Shown here one piece after another: positions 25,916-34,599 of a DNA stretch of 37,824 bases. Made by a program: the position numbers and the translations under genes. The DNA lies in the NCBI GenBank assembly GCA_945870085.1, contig CAMBQX010000002.1, forward strand, positions 1-37,824, written 5' to 3'. A model generated the notes under the pieces. The model was not told the origin of the DNA. It ran no database searches and was given only the letters and a program-made list of their open reading frames with translations. This DNA is from Bifidobacterium breve (lineage in GTDB: Bacteria; Actinomycetota; Actinomycetes; S36-B12). The first letter of the stretch is position 1; every line of letters starts with the position of its first letter.

Positions 25916-26929
25916 GTGCCGTCGGCCACCATCAAGATCGAGGCTCGAGAGAAAGCCCGGCAAAGCGGAGTTATGGCTCGACGGGTTCAAGCGTATTCGA
26001 TACTTGTTGCGTGGGCGTTCCTTATCTTAGTATTCACTCTTCTGCTGCCCGATACCTTCCTCACTATTCAAAATTTCACCGCCATCGCCAACTCGAAGAC
26101 CGCTACTGTTCTGCTCACTTTGGGCTTGATCTTTGCACTTGCCGCTGGCGAATTTGACTTGAGCATCGGGGCGGCGCTTTCCTTGGGGGCAGCGATCCCG
26201 GCGTGGCTGTACGACGTATACGGGACTCCAGTTTTGATCGGTATCCTCGTCGCGTTGATGGCGGCCGCCCTGATGGGAGCATTAAACGCCTTACTTTCAG
26301 TGAGATACAGCATCCCTTCGCTGGTGGTAACCCTTGGTACCGGAACGGCCGTCATTGGCTTGGTGGCCGGCATCGTCGGTAACAGTACAATTTCGATTCG
26401 CGGCGACTGGTGGAACGAGGTGCTCACCCACCGTACCTTCGGTCTCTACACCTCGTTTTGGATCGTGATGCTGATCGCCTTGATTATTTGGTATATCCTT
26501 CAACAGACTCCGATCGGCCGGCACCTTTATTTTGTGGGCCAAGGTCGTGAGGTTGCCCGCCTTGCGGGTATCAGGGTGAATGCTTACCGATACGCAGCCC
26601 TGATCACGTCAGCGACACTTGGCTGTCTCGCTGGAGCGTTCCTGCTCGGGAATACCGGAGCCATCCAAGCGCGGATCGGGCAATTCTTTATTTTGGCTGC
26701 CTTTGCGGCAGCATTTCTAGGGTCCACAGCCATCGTTCCAGGGCGGTTCAATGCCTGGGGCACCGTGGTGGCTGTTTACTTTATTGAGACCGGTATCACC
26801 GGACTACAGCTCCTAGGCCTTCAGGCCTGGGTTTCGGACGTCTTCTACGGCACCGCGCTCGTGGTCGGCGTCCTCGTGGCTACTCTTGCCACACGTTTGC
26901 GGTCGCGCCTTTCGGCACGGTCGACTTGA
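25916..26929 (+). CDS. Ribose/sugar-type ABC transporter permease
   Basis: Inner-membrane permease of 337 residues of the RbsC/BPD family type used for sugars, autoinducer-2 and nucleosides. It has about eight to ten hydrophobic segments and the family motif GLIFALAAGEFDLSIGAALSLG (two halves, near 70-90). It also has GRHLYFVGQGREVARLAGI near 201 and FFILAAFAAAFLGSTAIVPGR near 257. The GTG start is preceded by GAAAGGA. It overlaps the reading frame before the next gene closely, so permease, lipoprotein and ATPase form one operon. The substrate is not evident. Confidence 0.88.
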   Translation: MPSATIKIEAREKARQSGVMARRVQAYSILVAWAFLILVFTLLLPDTFLTIQNFTAIANSKTATVLLTLGLIFALAAGEFDLSIGAALSLGAAIPAWLYDVYGTPVLIGILVALMAAALMGALNALLSVRYSIPSLVVTLGTGTAVIGLVAGIVGNSTISIRGDWWNEVLTHRTFGLYTSFWIVMLIALIIWYILQQTPIGRHLYFVGQGREVARLAGIRVNAYRYAALITSATLGCLAGAFLLGNTGAIQARIGQFFILAAFAAAFLGSTAIVPGRFNAWGTVVAVYFIETGITGLQLLGLQAWVSDVFYGTALVVGVLVATLATRLRSRLSARST

Positions 26930-26946
26930 TTACGAGAGGAACACAT

Positions 26947-28167
26947 ATGAAGCAGCGCAGCATTAAGCGCTCTCTTGGGCAGCTAGCTGCCCTCGGGATC
27001 GTATCGGCCGTCGTCTTGACGGCCTGCGGTGGCAGCAGCAGTGGCGAGGCCACGTCTGCTGCGCCTGAACCAGCCCCGGTAGTTGCATCGGAAGCACCCG
27101 CGGAAGCCGCAGCAACTGAGGCTCCAGCACCTGGTCCAGCCGATGGGGTTGTGGAGGCGTTGGCTCGCTACGATGCAGCCAAGGCGCCAATCGTTTTCAG
27201 TTACCCGGGTGAGGCTTTTGATGCCGCCGCTTCGGCAAAGGGCAAGAAAGTCGCAATTATTTCTTGGGACGATCGCATCCCGATTTTGGCACAGTGGGGC
27301 GACACTATTCAGGCAGGTTTTCAGGATTACGGGGTGAAGGTCTCCCGCTCCTCGGCTGACTTTGACATCGAAGCCATCCCAGGTCTGTTCGCGCAGGCAG
27401 TCGCTGCCAAAGTCGACCTGATCGTGACAAACGCCATTCCGGGCGTCGTGGTCCCATTCGACACCATCGGCGACATTCCCGTGATGACAACTAATCAAAC
27501 AGCTAAGCCAGGGGTTGCGGCTGCTGACGGCATTATCGCGGACGTCTCCTTTGACTACACGATCCCAGCCCGCCTGATGGCTGACTGGTACATCGTTACC
27601 TCCGAAGGTGGCACGAAGGGCGATGCCCAAGTAGTGGCCTCAGAGGGTCAGGCATCAAGCCCGATCATGGTTGAAGAAATGCAGGCGGAAATTGCAGAAC
27701 TGTGCCCCGACTGCAAGGTTAACTTCGCCGATGCGCAACTTGGCTCCTGGTTTGATGGAGTACTGGCCAATGAGACACGCAATGCGCTCACCGCCAATTC
27801 GAACCTCAAGTTCTTGTTGCCGATTTACGATGGTATGACCTTGGCCGGTACCGACCCAGGCATCTCCGACGCTGGTAGCGACGCCACTCAGGCTTCGTTC
27901 AACGCGACCCCAGATGTCATGAAGGGTCTCGGTACCAGCTCGGTGAAAATGGACGTCGGCTGCCCGAATGACTGGTTCGGCTACGCAGTTGTTGATGCCA
28001 GTATGCGCATCTTCGCCGGAGCACCTTCCATCGCTGACTACGGCATCACCTGCCGCGTTTTCGACGCCGGGAACATCGGGGACATCGACCCATCAACGGA
28101 GAATTCCATGAACTGGTATGCAATTGACTTCTTAAAGGAGTTCAAGAGCTACTGGGGCACTCCGTAA
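26947..28167 (+). CDS. ABC transporter substrate-binding lipoprotein
   Basis: Exported binding protein of 406 residues. The signal peptide KQRSIKRSLGQLAALG then VVLTACGG carries a clear lipobox (LTAC). It is followed by a low-complexity Ala/Pro/Glu linker (about residues 30-70), then a periplasmic-binding-protein type 1 domain of the sugar family (KKVAIISWDDRIPILAQWG near 98; the WYIVTSEGG segment near 217). GAGAGGAACACAT before the ATG at 26947 fixes the start; an in-frame ATG 21 bases upstream would spoil the signal peptide. It delivers an unknown ligand to the ribose-type permease. Confidence 0.86.
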   Translation: MKQRSIKRSLGQLAALGIVSAVVLTACGGSSSGEATSAAPEPAPVVASEAPAEAAATEAPAPGPADGVVEALARYDAAKAPIVFSYPGEAFDAAASAKGKKVAIISWDDRIPILAQWGDTIQAGFQDYGVKVSRSSADFDIEAIPGLFAQAVAAKVDLIVTNAIPGVVVPFDTIGDIPVMTTNQTAKPGVAAADGIIADVSFDYTIPARLMADWYIVTSEGGTKGDAQVVASEGQASSPIMVEEMQAEIAELCPDCKVNFADAQLGSWFDGVLANETRNALTANSNLKFLLPIYDGMTLAGTDPGISDAGSDATQASFNATPDVMKGLGTSSVKMDVGCPNDWFGYAVVDASMRIFAGAPSIADYGITCRVFDAGNIGDIDPSTENSMNWYAIDFLKEFKSYWGTP

Positions 28168-28216
28168 CTAGCACCTGCAGCATCAAGTTGGTGTAGTAAC
28201 TCTAAGGGAAGGGAAC

Positions 28217-30181
28217 GTGGTGGCCGAAACAGTCCTGCAGATTACGGGACTGTCGAAGACCTTCGGGGCAACTCGAGCGCTCATTGATGTTGACTTCAGT
28301 GTGCAAGCGGGTGAGGTTCATGGGCTTGTGGGGCGAAATGGCTCAGGCAAGTCCACCCTCATCAAGGTGCTTAGTGGTTACCACGTTCCCGACCCAGGGA
28401 GCCAGCTCACTCTTGGCGGGCGAGAAGTCCAGTTGCCCATTTCTGGTCGGCAAGCCGCGGCCCACGGCCTGGTGTTTGTGCACCAAGATCTAGGCTTGGT
28501 CCCCGCCTACAGCGTGCTAGAGAACATCCGGCTCAATTCTTGGAATGCCCACGGCTTCGAGCGTATTCATTGGAAAACCGAGACCGCGGAGGTTGAGGAA
28601 GAATTAGACCGCTTTGACCTTAATGTCAGGGCAGAAACACCAGTCGCGGCTCTTTCCCAGGTTGATCGTGCGATCGTCGCGATCGTAAGGGCGATGCATC
28701 ACCTTGGTAAGGACGGAAGAGGCAAGGTACTCGTGCTCGATGAGCCGACCGCCTATCTACCAAAAGATAGTGTTGAGCGAGTCTTTGAGGCCGTACGCAC
28801 CGTGGCCCAAACCGGAGCCGGCGTGGTCCTCGTCAGCCACCGCACGGACGAGGTGCTTTCACTCACCGACCGCATTACCGTCTTGCGTGATGGGCGCAGA
28901 GTTGACACTTTGATTACTTCTAAAACTGATGAACAAACTTTGGTCTCACTCATTCTTGGCCAAACCCTGTCGTCTTTCTACCCTGATCAGGTCACTGCAA
29001 AGTACGGCGATAGAGTCCTTGAAGTCGAAAAATTAAACGGTGGTCTCGTGCGGGATTTTAATATTACTGTTAACCGCGGTGAAATTGTCGGCCTTACCGG
29101 GCTAATGGGCGCCGGTCATGACGAAGTCCCCTACTACATTTTCGGAGCCCGGGATGCAAGTTCGGGACACATTGTCGTTAATAACCAAATACTGAAAACC
29201 CAAAAAGCCAGGCCTTCTAAAGCAATCGCAGCCGGTGTAGTGCTCCTCCCTGCCGATCGGCTCAATCTTTCAGGATCGGCCGCGGCCTCTGTCGAGGACA
29301 ACGTCGTGGTTCCGGTTTTCTGGCGCTACTTCTCCGGTGGTCGATTGAAGCTTGCCCAGATTCGCACACGCGTCAATTACCTGCTTGAGACCTTCGATGT
29401 CCGACCGGCACTACCCACTCTCGAGTTTAGTTCACTCTCGGGAGGCAATCAACAAAAGACCCTGCTTGCGAAATGGCTGCAGATGGAACCCGCCCTTCTG
29501 CTACTTCATGAGCCAACCCAGGGCGTAGACGTTGGCAGCAAGTCTGAAATTTTCTCCCGCATCACCGATGCGGCCGAAGCAGGTGCAGCGGTCATCATCG
29601 CGAGCGCTGAATATGAAGATCTTGCGAATTTGTGCACCCGAGTCCTCGTATTCGACAGCGGTCGCGTGGTGGGGGAAGTCTCTGGGGCTGAAATGTCGGC
29701 GGATCGCCTCCTCGATCTTTGCTACCGGGGCGCCCGCGCACGTGGAGCACACGGAATGATCTTTCAGTGGCGCCCCTACCGGATTGGTTTCGTTCCTCAA
29801 GGAATAGAGCCGGAGTTCATTGAAACTCCAGCTCCAGTAAGTGTTTCATATGTTTTTCAGTGGCGCCCCCACCGGGTAGGTTTTGTTAAACTTCTAACTT
29901 TGCAGAAAGCAATGGAGCCGGTTGCCACACCTTCACTAGAGCGTGTCTTTCAATGGCGCCCCCACCGGGTAGGTTTTGTTCCTCAAGGAATAGAGCCGGA
30001 GTTCATTGAAACTCCAGCTCCAGTAAGTGTTTCATATGTTTTTCGGTGGCGCCCCCACCGAGTAGGTTACGTTGAACTTCTAACTTTGCAGAACTCAATG
30101 GAGCCGGTTGCCACACCTTCACTAGAGCGTGTCTTTAGGTGGCGCCCCCACCGGGTAGGTTACTTTGACGCTGCCGAGTGA
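28217..30181 (+). CDS. Ribose-type double ABC ATPase with tandem-repeat tail
   Basis: 654-residue RbsA-like protein with two nucleotide-binding domains, then an extra tail. Domain 1 (about 1-245) has Walker A GRNGSGKST, a degenerate signature LSQVDRA, Walker B VLVLDEPTAYL and H-loop SHRTDE. Domain 2 (about 265-510) has a degenerate Walker A (GLMGAGHDE), an intact signature LSGGNQQKTLLAKW and Walker B LLLLHEPTQGVDVG, with His where Asp is usual. A normal family member would stop near residue 513. Here the frame continues for 141 residues made of 31-residue repeats with the motif FQWRPHRVGFV. An in-frame ATG at 29756 with GGAG eight bases before it could also start the tail as a separate protein. 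The gene overlaps the converging methyltransferase by 22 bases. Confidence 0.88.
   Translation: MVAETVLQITGLSKTFGATRALIDVDFSVQAGEVHGLVGRNGSGKSTLIKVLSGYHVPDPGSQLTLGGREVQLPISGRQAAAHGLVFVHQDLGLVPAYSVLENIRLNSWNAHGFERIHWKTETAEVEEELDRFDLNVRAETPVAALSQVDRAIVAIVRAMHHLGKDGRGKVLVLDEPTAYLPKDSVERVFEAVRTVAQTGAGVVLVSHRTDEVLSLTDRITVLRDGRRVDTLITSKTDEQTLVSLILGQTLSSFYPDQVTAKYGDRVLEVEKLNGGLVRDFNITVNRGEIVGLTGLMGAGHDEVPYYIFGARDASSGHIVVNNQILKTQKARPSKAIAAGVVLLPADRLNLSGSAAASVEDNVVVPVFWRYFSGGRLKLAQIRTRVNYLLETFDVRPALPTLEFSSLSGGNQQKTLLAKWLQMEPALLLLHEPTQGVDVGSKSEIFSRITDAAEAGAAVIIASAEYEDLANLCTRVLVFDSGRVVGEVSGAEMSADRLLDLCYRGARARGAHGMIFQWRPYRIGFVPQGIEPEFIETPAPVSVSYVFQWRPHRVGFVKLLTLQKAMEPVATPSLERVFQWRPHRVGFVPQGIEPEFIETPAPVSVSYVFRWRPHRVGYVELLTLQNSMEPVATPSLERVFRWRPHRVGYFDAAE
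29762..30178 (+). repeat. 93-bp in-frame tandem repeat (4.5 copies)
   Basis: Units start at 29762, 29855, 29948, 30041 and 30134 (the last truncated by the stop codon). Each has a 33-base core encoding F-[QR]-W-R-P-[YH]-R-[IV]-G-[FY]-[VF] and a 60-base spacer. Spacers alternate: type A (PQGIEPEFIETPAPV...) in units 1 and 3 is identical at the base level, and type B (ELLTLQNSMEPVATPS...) in units 2 and 4 differs by three bases, all changing amino acids. The higher-order period is therefore 186 bp, pointing to a recent duplication of an A+B pair. Codons are AT-richer and include ATA, CTA and GTA, unlike the flanking ATPase. Confidence 0.95.
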
Positions 30182-30897
30182 GGCTTCGCAGCGAATACCT
30201 CAAGCCTGACATAGTCGACGCAGCGATCACCCATTGTGCGCGCAACCTGCGTTCGCTGCTCATCGCTGAGACGATGAAGAACAACATTTTTTAGGTAGTC
30301 AAGGTAAATCACGTCTGTTTGAAAAACTGCAGGTGCGATCCGCAGATTAACCTCTATCGGAGTAAGCCCCACGCATCGCAAGTGGCCAATAGTTTCGTCC
30401 ACCCCAGCGTAATGCCAAAGTGGCAACAAGTCTCCAGCGGAGACAGCATCAACGGCCGCCAGAAGACGCTCAATATTACCCTCGCCGCCTGCATCAATTC
30501 GCACGCGGCCCCCAGGTTTGAGGACTCGGGCAACCTGCTCCCAAGCACGTTCAGGCCTCCCCAGCCAGTGAAAAGCAGCGACCGACATCACCGCGTCTAC
30601 GCTTTCTGTTTCAACCGGCCAGGTTTCCATGAGATCAGCAGCGCAGATTTTCACCTGCGCAGAGCCGATGAATCGGCGTTCACATGCGGCACGCATCGTA
30701 GGTGAAGAGTCCAGCCCGATGATGGAACCACGCGGCAAACGAGATAGCGCGAGAGCAGCGTCTCGCCCGCTGCCACAACCGGCATCAACGAGGATCTCGT
30801 TACCGTTGAGTTCCATTTTGTTAACAACCCTTTGCCCCCACTCTTCGTGCGGCAGCGGCAGTGCTTCATACCTGTCAGGGTCCCAAGAAATGGTCAC
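30160..30897 (-). CDS. SAM-dependent class I methyltransferase
   Basis: Methyltransferase of 245 residues. The SAM-binding glycine loop is VDAGCGSGRDAALAL near 37, the acidic end of strand 2 is IGLDSSPTMRAA near 60, and VDAVMSVAAFHWLGRPERAW (two halves) near 98 resembles the trans-aconitate-methyltransferase/type 11 pattern. The start is a GTG overlapping the SelD stop (GTGA), so translation is coupled to SelD. The 3' end lies inside the fifth repeat of the converging ABC gene. It may methylate the small molecule made by the operon, or a selenium or sulfur atom supplied through SelD. Acceptor unknown. Confidence 0.85.
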   Translation of the reverse strand: MTISWDPDRYEALPLPHEEWGQRVVNKMELNGNEILVDAGCGSGRDAALALSRLPRGSIIGLDSSPTMRAACERRFIGSAQVKICAADLMETWPVETESVDAVMSVAAFHWLGRPERAWEQVARVLKPGGRVRIDAGGEGNIERLLAAVDAVSAGDLLPLWHYAGVDETIGHLRCVGLTPIEVNLRIAPAVFQTDVIYLDYLKNVVLHRLSDEQRTQVARTMGDRCVDYVRLEVFAAKPHSAASK

Positions 30898-31901
30898 AAT
30901 GTTCGCCCGCCCGCAGTGATCAACACATCCCGCTCTTCTGGATATTTCCGCGCGTGGACGTGACCAATCGGCCAGAAGCCAGCGGGAATGGGACCCGGAG
31001 CAATAGCGGCCAGCAGACCACCGGATGTCTGTGGATCGACCAAAAGAGCAAGCCAATCCTCAGTGACCCGGATATCGGTGCGGGACTGGACCCACTCTAA
31101 GTTCGTATCGTGAGCAGAGGTGCGCCAACCGGCCAAGGCTAGAGCATGTACTCCATTCAAAAGTGGGATCTTGTCAACGGAAAGCGATACGGTGATGTCT
31201 GATGTGACCAAACCCAGCAGATGGCCAAGCAGCCCGTAGCCAGTGACATCTGTGACCGCATGGGGTCCACCCGAAAGACAGGAAAGTTCACGTGCCGCAT
31301 CCATTGCCGGGGTCTGCATCAAATGAAGAGCCTCCGGTAACACTGATGGATCCTGCGAAGTCACAGCAAGTCCAACTCCCAAAGGCTTGCTCAAGACCAG
31401 AACATCACCAGGTTGGGCGCCAATTATGCGCCACACGCGATCAGGATGCACTACTCCCATCACTGAAAGGCCAAATAGTATTCCGTTCGAATGCACGGTA
31501 TGACCACCGGTAATTAGGCCGCCACAGCCGTGCATGACATCTCGAGCGCCCGCCATCATCGCGGCGATGTACTGCACGTCCGTGTCGCGTGGAAACGCCG
31601 CCAAACTGAGCGCACTTAAGACCTTACCGCCCATCGCGTAAACATCGTTTACCGCATTTGCAGCAGCTACGGCTCCCGAGACGTACGGGTCGAGCGTAAG
31701 TGGTGGGCTGACATCCATGGTGGTGACGATGGCACGAGTTGCGTCAAGAATTTGGACCGCGGCATCGTCAGGCACAGTTAGACCAACAAGAAGTTCAGGT
31801 GGATCCTGGACTTGACGAACCTGATCAACCAGCGTTGCAACCAAGTGTGGCGAGGCTTTCGCCGCACAGCCACCACATTCGCGCGGTGGCCGCTCTAGCA
31901 C
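30894..31901 (-). CDS. selD: Selenophosphate synthetase (selenide, water dikinase)
   Basis: ATP-dependent enzyme of 335 residues making selenophosphate from selenide. The N-terminal active site reads ECGGCAAKASP: C12 and K15 correspond to the essential Cys and Lys of E. coli SelD, with the intervening G-C changed to A-A. Other family segments are VTTMDVSPPLTLDPYVSG near 59, AANAVNDVYAMGGKVLSAL near 80, ITGGHTVHS near 129 and VTDVTGYGLLGH near 218. It starts with GTG immediately after the PrpD stop and is coupled to a methyltransferase. No selA, selB, selC or selenouridine synthase is in the window. Its cofactor use in this operon is unexplained. Confidence 0.88.
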   Translation of the reverse strand: MLERPPRECGGCAAKASPHLVATLVDQVRQVQDPPELLVGLTVPDDAAVQILDATRAIVTTMDVSPPLTLDPYVSGAVAAANAVNDVYAMGGKVLSALSLAAFPRDTDVQYIAAMMAGARDVMHGCGGLITGGHTVHSNGILFGLSVMGVVHPDRVWRIIGAQPGDVLVLSKPLGVGLAVTSQDPSVLPEALHLMQTPAMDAARELSCLSGGPHAVTDVTGYGLLGHLLGLVTSDITVSLSVDKIPLLNGVHALALAGWRTSAHDTNLEWVQSRTDIRVTEDWLALLVDPQTSGGLLAAIAPGPIPAGFWPIGHVHARKYPEERDVLITAGGRTL

Positions 31902-33284
31902 CTAGACACCCTGACCACGCCAAATGTTGACGGCCTTGGATGCATCCTTGGCACCTGCAAGCCCCAGCACACTCTCCAAAATCTGCTGTCCAGCCGACCG
32001 AGTCGTCACAATTTCGATATTCGACATGAACTTTTCCTCGATCTCGATTGCCGAGAGTGGGCGCTCATCAGCCCCACGATTGACCGACTCACGATGTCGC
32101 AATTCCCGGCCATCGGTGGTTGTAATTATTACCTCTCCGCAAAAATGCCTAGGGAAAGTACTCTTCGGATCTATCTCGTATCGAACTCTTGACGCCACCG
32201 CCAGACTAGCGGAATCCGACAATGCTTCTAAATCCAGCTCAGCAAGGGTGAACCGTCGGCGGGTAGCTGCCGTCCCGACCAGATAGGCAAGTGAGAACTT
32301 GGCATCGTAATCTGAACATGGAGTCAGTTTTACCTCTGCGGGTTCGCAGACCACCGGGATAATCTCCGCGGGGACAAGGCACAATATGTCAGCAATATCA
32401 TCGGCGACAAGATCATTTTCAATAACAAGTGCCAAGGTGGCGTCCATGAAAGCATGAGTGAAGTGGCAGGCTGGGTAGGGCTTGATCGCCACACTGAGCA
32501 GTTCCCACTCCTCACCCAAAGCTCGGGTAGCCGCCTGCAAATCAACCTCATGGCCATCAGGGACGTGCGATGCGTACAGCCCAAACCGCCCTTCATAAAC
32601 ATCCGGAGGTGCTTGCCACCCCGCCGCCGCGAACCGCGCGGACATAAGTGCGGTGGAAGCAGCCCATCCAGGATGCATGCGCTTGGTCCACGCACCGGTG
32701 TCAAGGAACTGCAGCGAGCCTGCTGCAAGGCTGCCCACAATTCCTTGTGCCGCGGTAATGCCCTTCACGTCGAGGCCGCTCATTCGTGCGGCCGCGACCG
32801 CGGATCCAAAGGCTCCCACCAAACCTGTGGGGTGAAAACCCTTGGCATGGAAACCGCCATGAGCCCCTGCTCCCACGCGCGCAGAAATCTCGATCGCTAT
32901 CAGATATCCCAACAGTAGATCAGATCCCAAAAGGTGATCGCGTTCAGCGATGGCCATGGCTGTAGGAAGTGCTGAAGCCGATGCGTGGAGAATTCCAGAC
33001 GGATGAGTATCGTCGTAGTCAAGTCCATGTATAAGGATGCCATTGAGTAAAGCCGCGTCACCAAGCGGTAATCGTTGTGGCATCCCAATGACAGATGAAG
33101 GCCCCTCCCCCGAAGTTGCCAGTACCGCGGCGGCAACGAAATCATCACTGGAACAGGCGTATGCCAGGCCAACACAATCTAGAACATGAAGCGCGGCACG
33201 TTCACGAACTTGCTCCGGCACGTCCTCCCATGTGACGCGATGTGCCCACTCAGCAATGCGTGCAGCAATCGGATCGCTTTTCAT
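31902..33284 (-). CDS. MmgE/PrpD family protein
   Basis: A 460-residue protein of the 2-methylcitrate dehydratase fold family. Segments typical of MmgE/PrpD are ILIHGLDYDDTHPSGILHASA near 88, GFHPTGLVGAFGSAVAAARM near 150, QFLDTGAWTKRMHPGWAA near 192 and KPYPACHFTHAFMDA near 267. Members dehydrate or decarboxylate tricarboxylic acids (2-methylcitrate, cis-aconitate), but many have unknown substrates. AGAGGAG before the ATG at 33284 fixes the start; a longer in-frame extension overlaps the upstream gene. Spacing to the acyl-CoA-dehydrogenase-like gene is 13 bases. Confidence 0.87.
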   Translation of the reverse strand: MKSDPIAARIAEWAHRVTWEDVPEQVRERAALHVLDCVGLAYACSSDDFVAAAVLATSGEGPSSVIGMPQRLPLGDAALLNGILIHGLDYDDTHPSGILHASASALPTAMAIAERDHLLGSDLLLGYLIAIEISARVGAGAHGGFHAKGFHPTGLVGAFGSAVAAARMSGLDVKGITAAQGIVGSLAAGSLQFLDTGAWTKRMHPGWAASTALMSARFAAAGWQAPPDVYEGRFGLYASHVPDGHEVDLQAATRALGEEWELLSVAIKPYPACHFTHAFMDATLALVIENDLVADDIADILCLVPAEIIPVVCEPAEVKLTPCSDYDAKFSLAYLVGTAATRRRFTLAELDLEALSDSASLAVASRVRYEIDPKSTFPRHFCGEVIITTTDGRELRHRESVNRGADERPLSAIEIEEKFMSNIEIVTTRSAGQQILESVLGLAGAKDASKAVNIWRGQGV

Positions 33285-33297
33285 GTACCTAACTCCT

Positions 33298-34599
33298 CTA
33301 ACGCTCGGATGTAATTGATGTTTTGCTGGTGTCAAATCGCAGTCCAAGGCTCTCCGCGATGGTGGTTCGCTGCACCTCATCGGTACCACCAGGAATGCGG
33401 AGGTTACGAGCAATCTGGAAAAGCTTGTTAATTGAGGTATCGCGCATCACACCAAGGCCACCATGGACTTGCAAAGCGCGATCGGCCACACGATAGAAAC
33501 TTTCATCGTTACTAACCTTCAGGGCGCAGATGCGGCGAATCTCATCACGCGGCCGGGGGATTCGGTACCACGGGCCCGGAGTATCGATTGCTCGCGCCAC
33601 TTCGAGTGATAACGATCTTGTCTGCAGCCAGTCGACGTACATATCCGCAATCATCCACTGGATCCCCTGATTGGCCCCTAACGGCATACCGGCAATCTGT
33701 CTATCGGTGGCACGTTCTAGTGTCCGCTCAATCAAATAGCGACTCCAACCAGAGCACATTCCGGCTCTTCGCATTCGCGTGTAATTGAATGACATCACCG
33801 CAATATCGAATCCCTGCCCTACTTCACCAAGAATCGCACTCTCTGGCAGCACTAGATCATCAAAAAAAATCTCACCGGTGTACCCGTCACCGAACATTGT
33901 TTGATACAGGTTTCCCAACCGGTACCCACGCGACGCGGCTTCTCGCGTATCGAACATAAAATAGGTAAAAGAACGACGGCCACCTTTTGGATCAGTCACC
34001 GCCAGTATCTGTGCAACATCGGCATCAAAGTAGTTGGTTATGTAGGCCTTGGAACCATTTAACACCCAGTCAGACCCGCGCTTCTCGGCCTTGGTCGACA
34101 TATCGAACAAATTGCTTCCGGCGCCAGACTCGGTAACACCGTGAAGGGAAGTCTTTTCGCCGCGAACGAGCGGATCGGTGAACTCTTGACGCTGGTGATC
34201 GTGAGCGAACAGCAAACGAGGAGTTGCTCCCTCCGACCAGGAGAGAAGAGCCGGGTTGAGACCTACCCCGTAGCCGTATACCAACTCCTCGACATAGATC
34301 ATTTCCTCACGCCCCAACCCGAGCCCGCCAAGGTGCTCCGGAAGGTGTGCGCTGTAGATACCTTTTTTCCCCGCTGCACGCATTATTTCGCGGCGAGCCT
34401 GCACGATTTCGGGGTGTAGCCGCCCATCACTATCCAAAAACTCTCGCTCATTGCTCAGCCGGTGTGCAAGAGATGCCTCACGAGGTTCAACCTCCTCGCG
34501 GTGGAGTTGACGAACTTTTTCGAGAATATCCTTCAGGTGCTCAGGGGCCTGAGCATCTTGCAGCAGAACTTCTGATTCATGTGCCGCCGTGCTTACCAT
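33298..34599 (-). CDS. Acyl-CoA dehydrogenase-fold flavoprotein
   Basis: 433-residue acyl-CoA dehydrogenase family member. Flavin-site segments HGVTESGAGSNLFDM near 151 and WVLNGSKAYITNYF near 174 are present, as is the C-terminal ALQVHGGLGVMRDTSINKLF near 376. At the usual catalytic-base position, where Y-E-G-T is expected, it reads RIPGGTDEVQR. The alternative helix position (as in isovaleryl-CoA dehydrogenase) reads YTRMRRAG, also without Glu. It may therefore use another base or catalyse a different flavin reaction. The ATG follows AAGGAG and overlaps the upstream phosphomutase-like gene by seven bases. Confidence 0.85.
   Translation of the reverse strand: MVSTAAHESEVLLQDAQAPEHLKDILEKVRQLHREEVEPREASLAHRLSNEREFLDSDGRLHPEIVQARREIMRAAGKKGIYSAHLPEHLGGLGLGREEMIYVEELVYGYGVGLNPALLSWSEGATPRLLFAHDHQRQEFTDPLVRGEKTSLHGVTESGAGSNLFDMSTKAEKRGSDWVLNGSKAYITNYFDADVAQILAVTDPKGGRRSFTYFMFDTREAASRGYRLGNLYQTMFGDGYTGEIFFDDLVLPESAILGEVGQGFDIAVMSFNYTRMRRAGMCSGWSRYLIERTLERATDRQIAGMPLGANQGIQWMIADMYVDWLQTRSLSLEVARAIDTPGPWYRIPRPRDEIRRICALKVSNDESFYRVADRALQVHGGLGVMRDTSINKLFQIARNLRIPGGTDEVQRTTIAESLGLRFDTSKTSITSER

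Noticed and set aside
26983..27630. 215-residue minus-strand ORF
   Set aside because: It lies antisense to the binding lipoprotein with its lipobox, and its own composition is not protein-like.
29762..30178. CRISPR-like or intergenic direct-repeat array
   Set aside because: The spacers are themselves repeated in an A-B-A-B order and the 93-base period keeps one reading frame, so this is a coding tandem repeat and not a CRISPR array.
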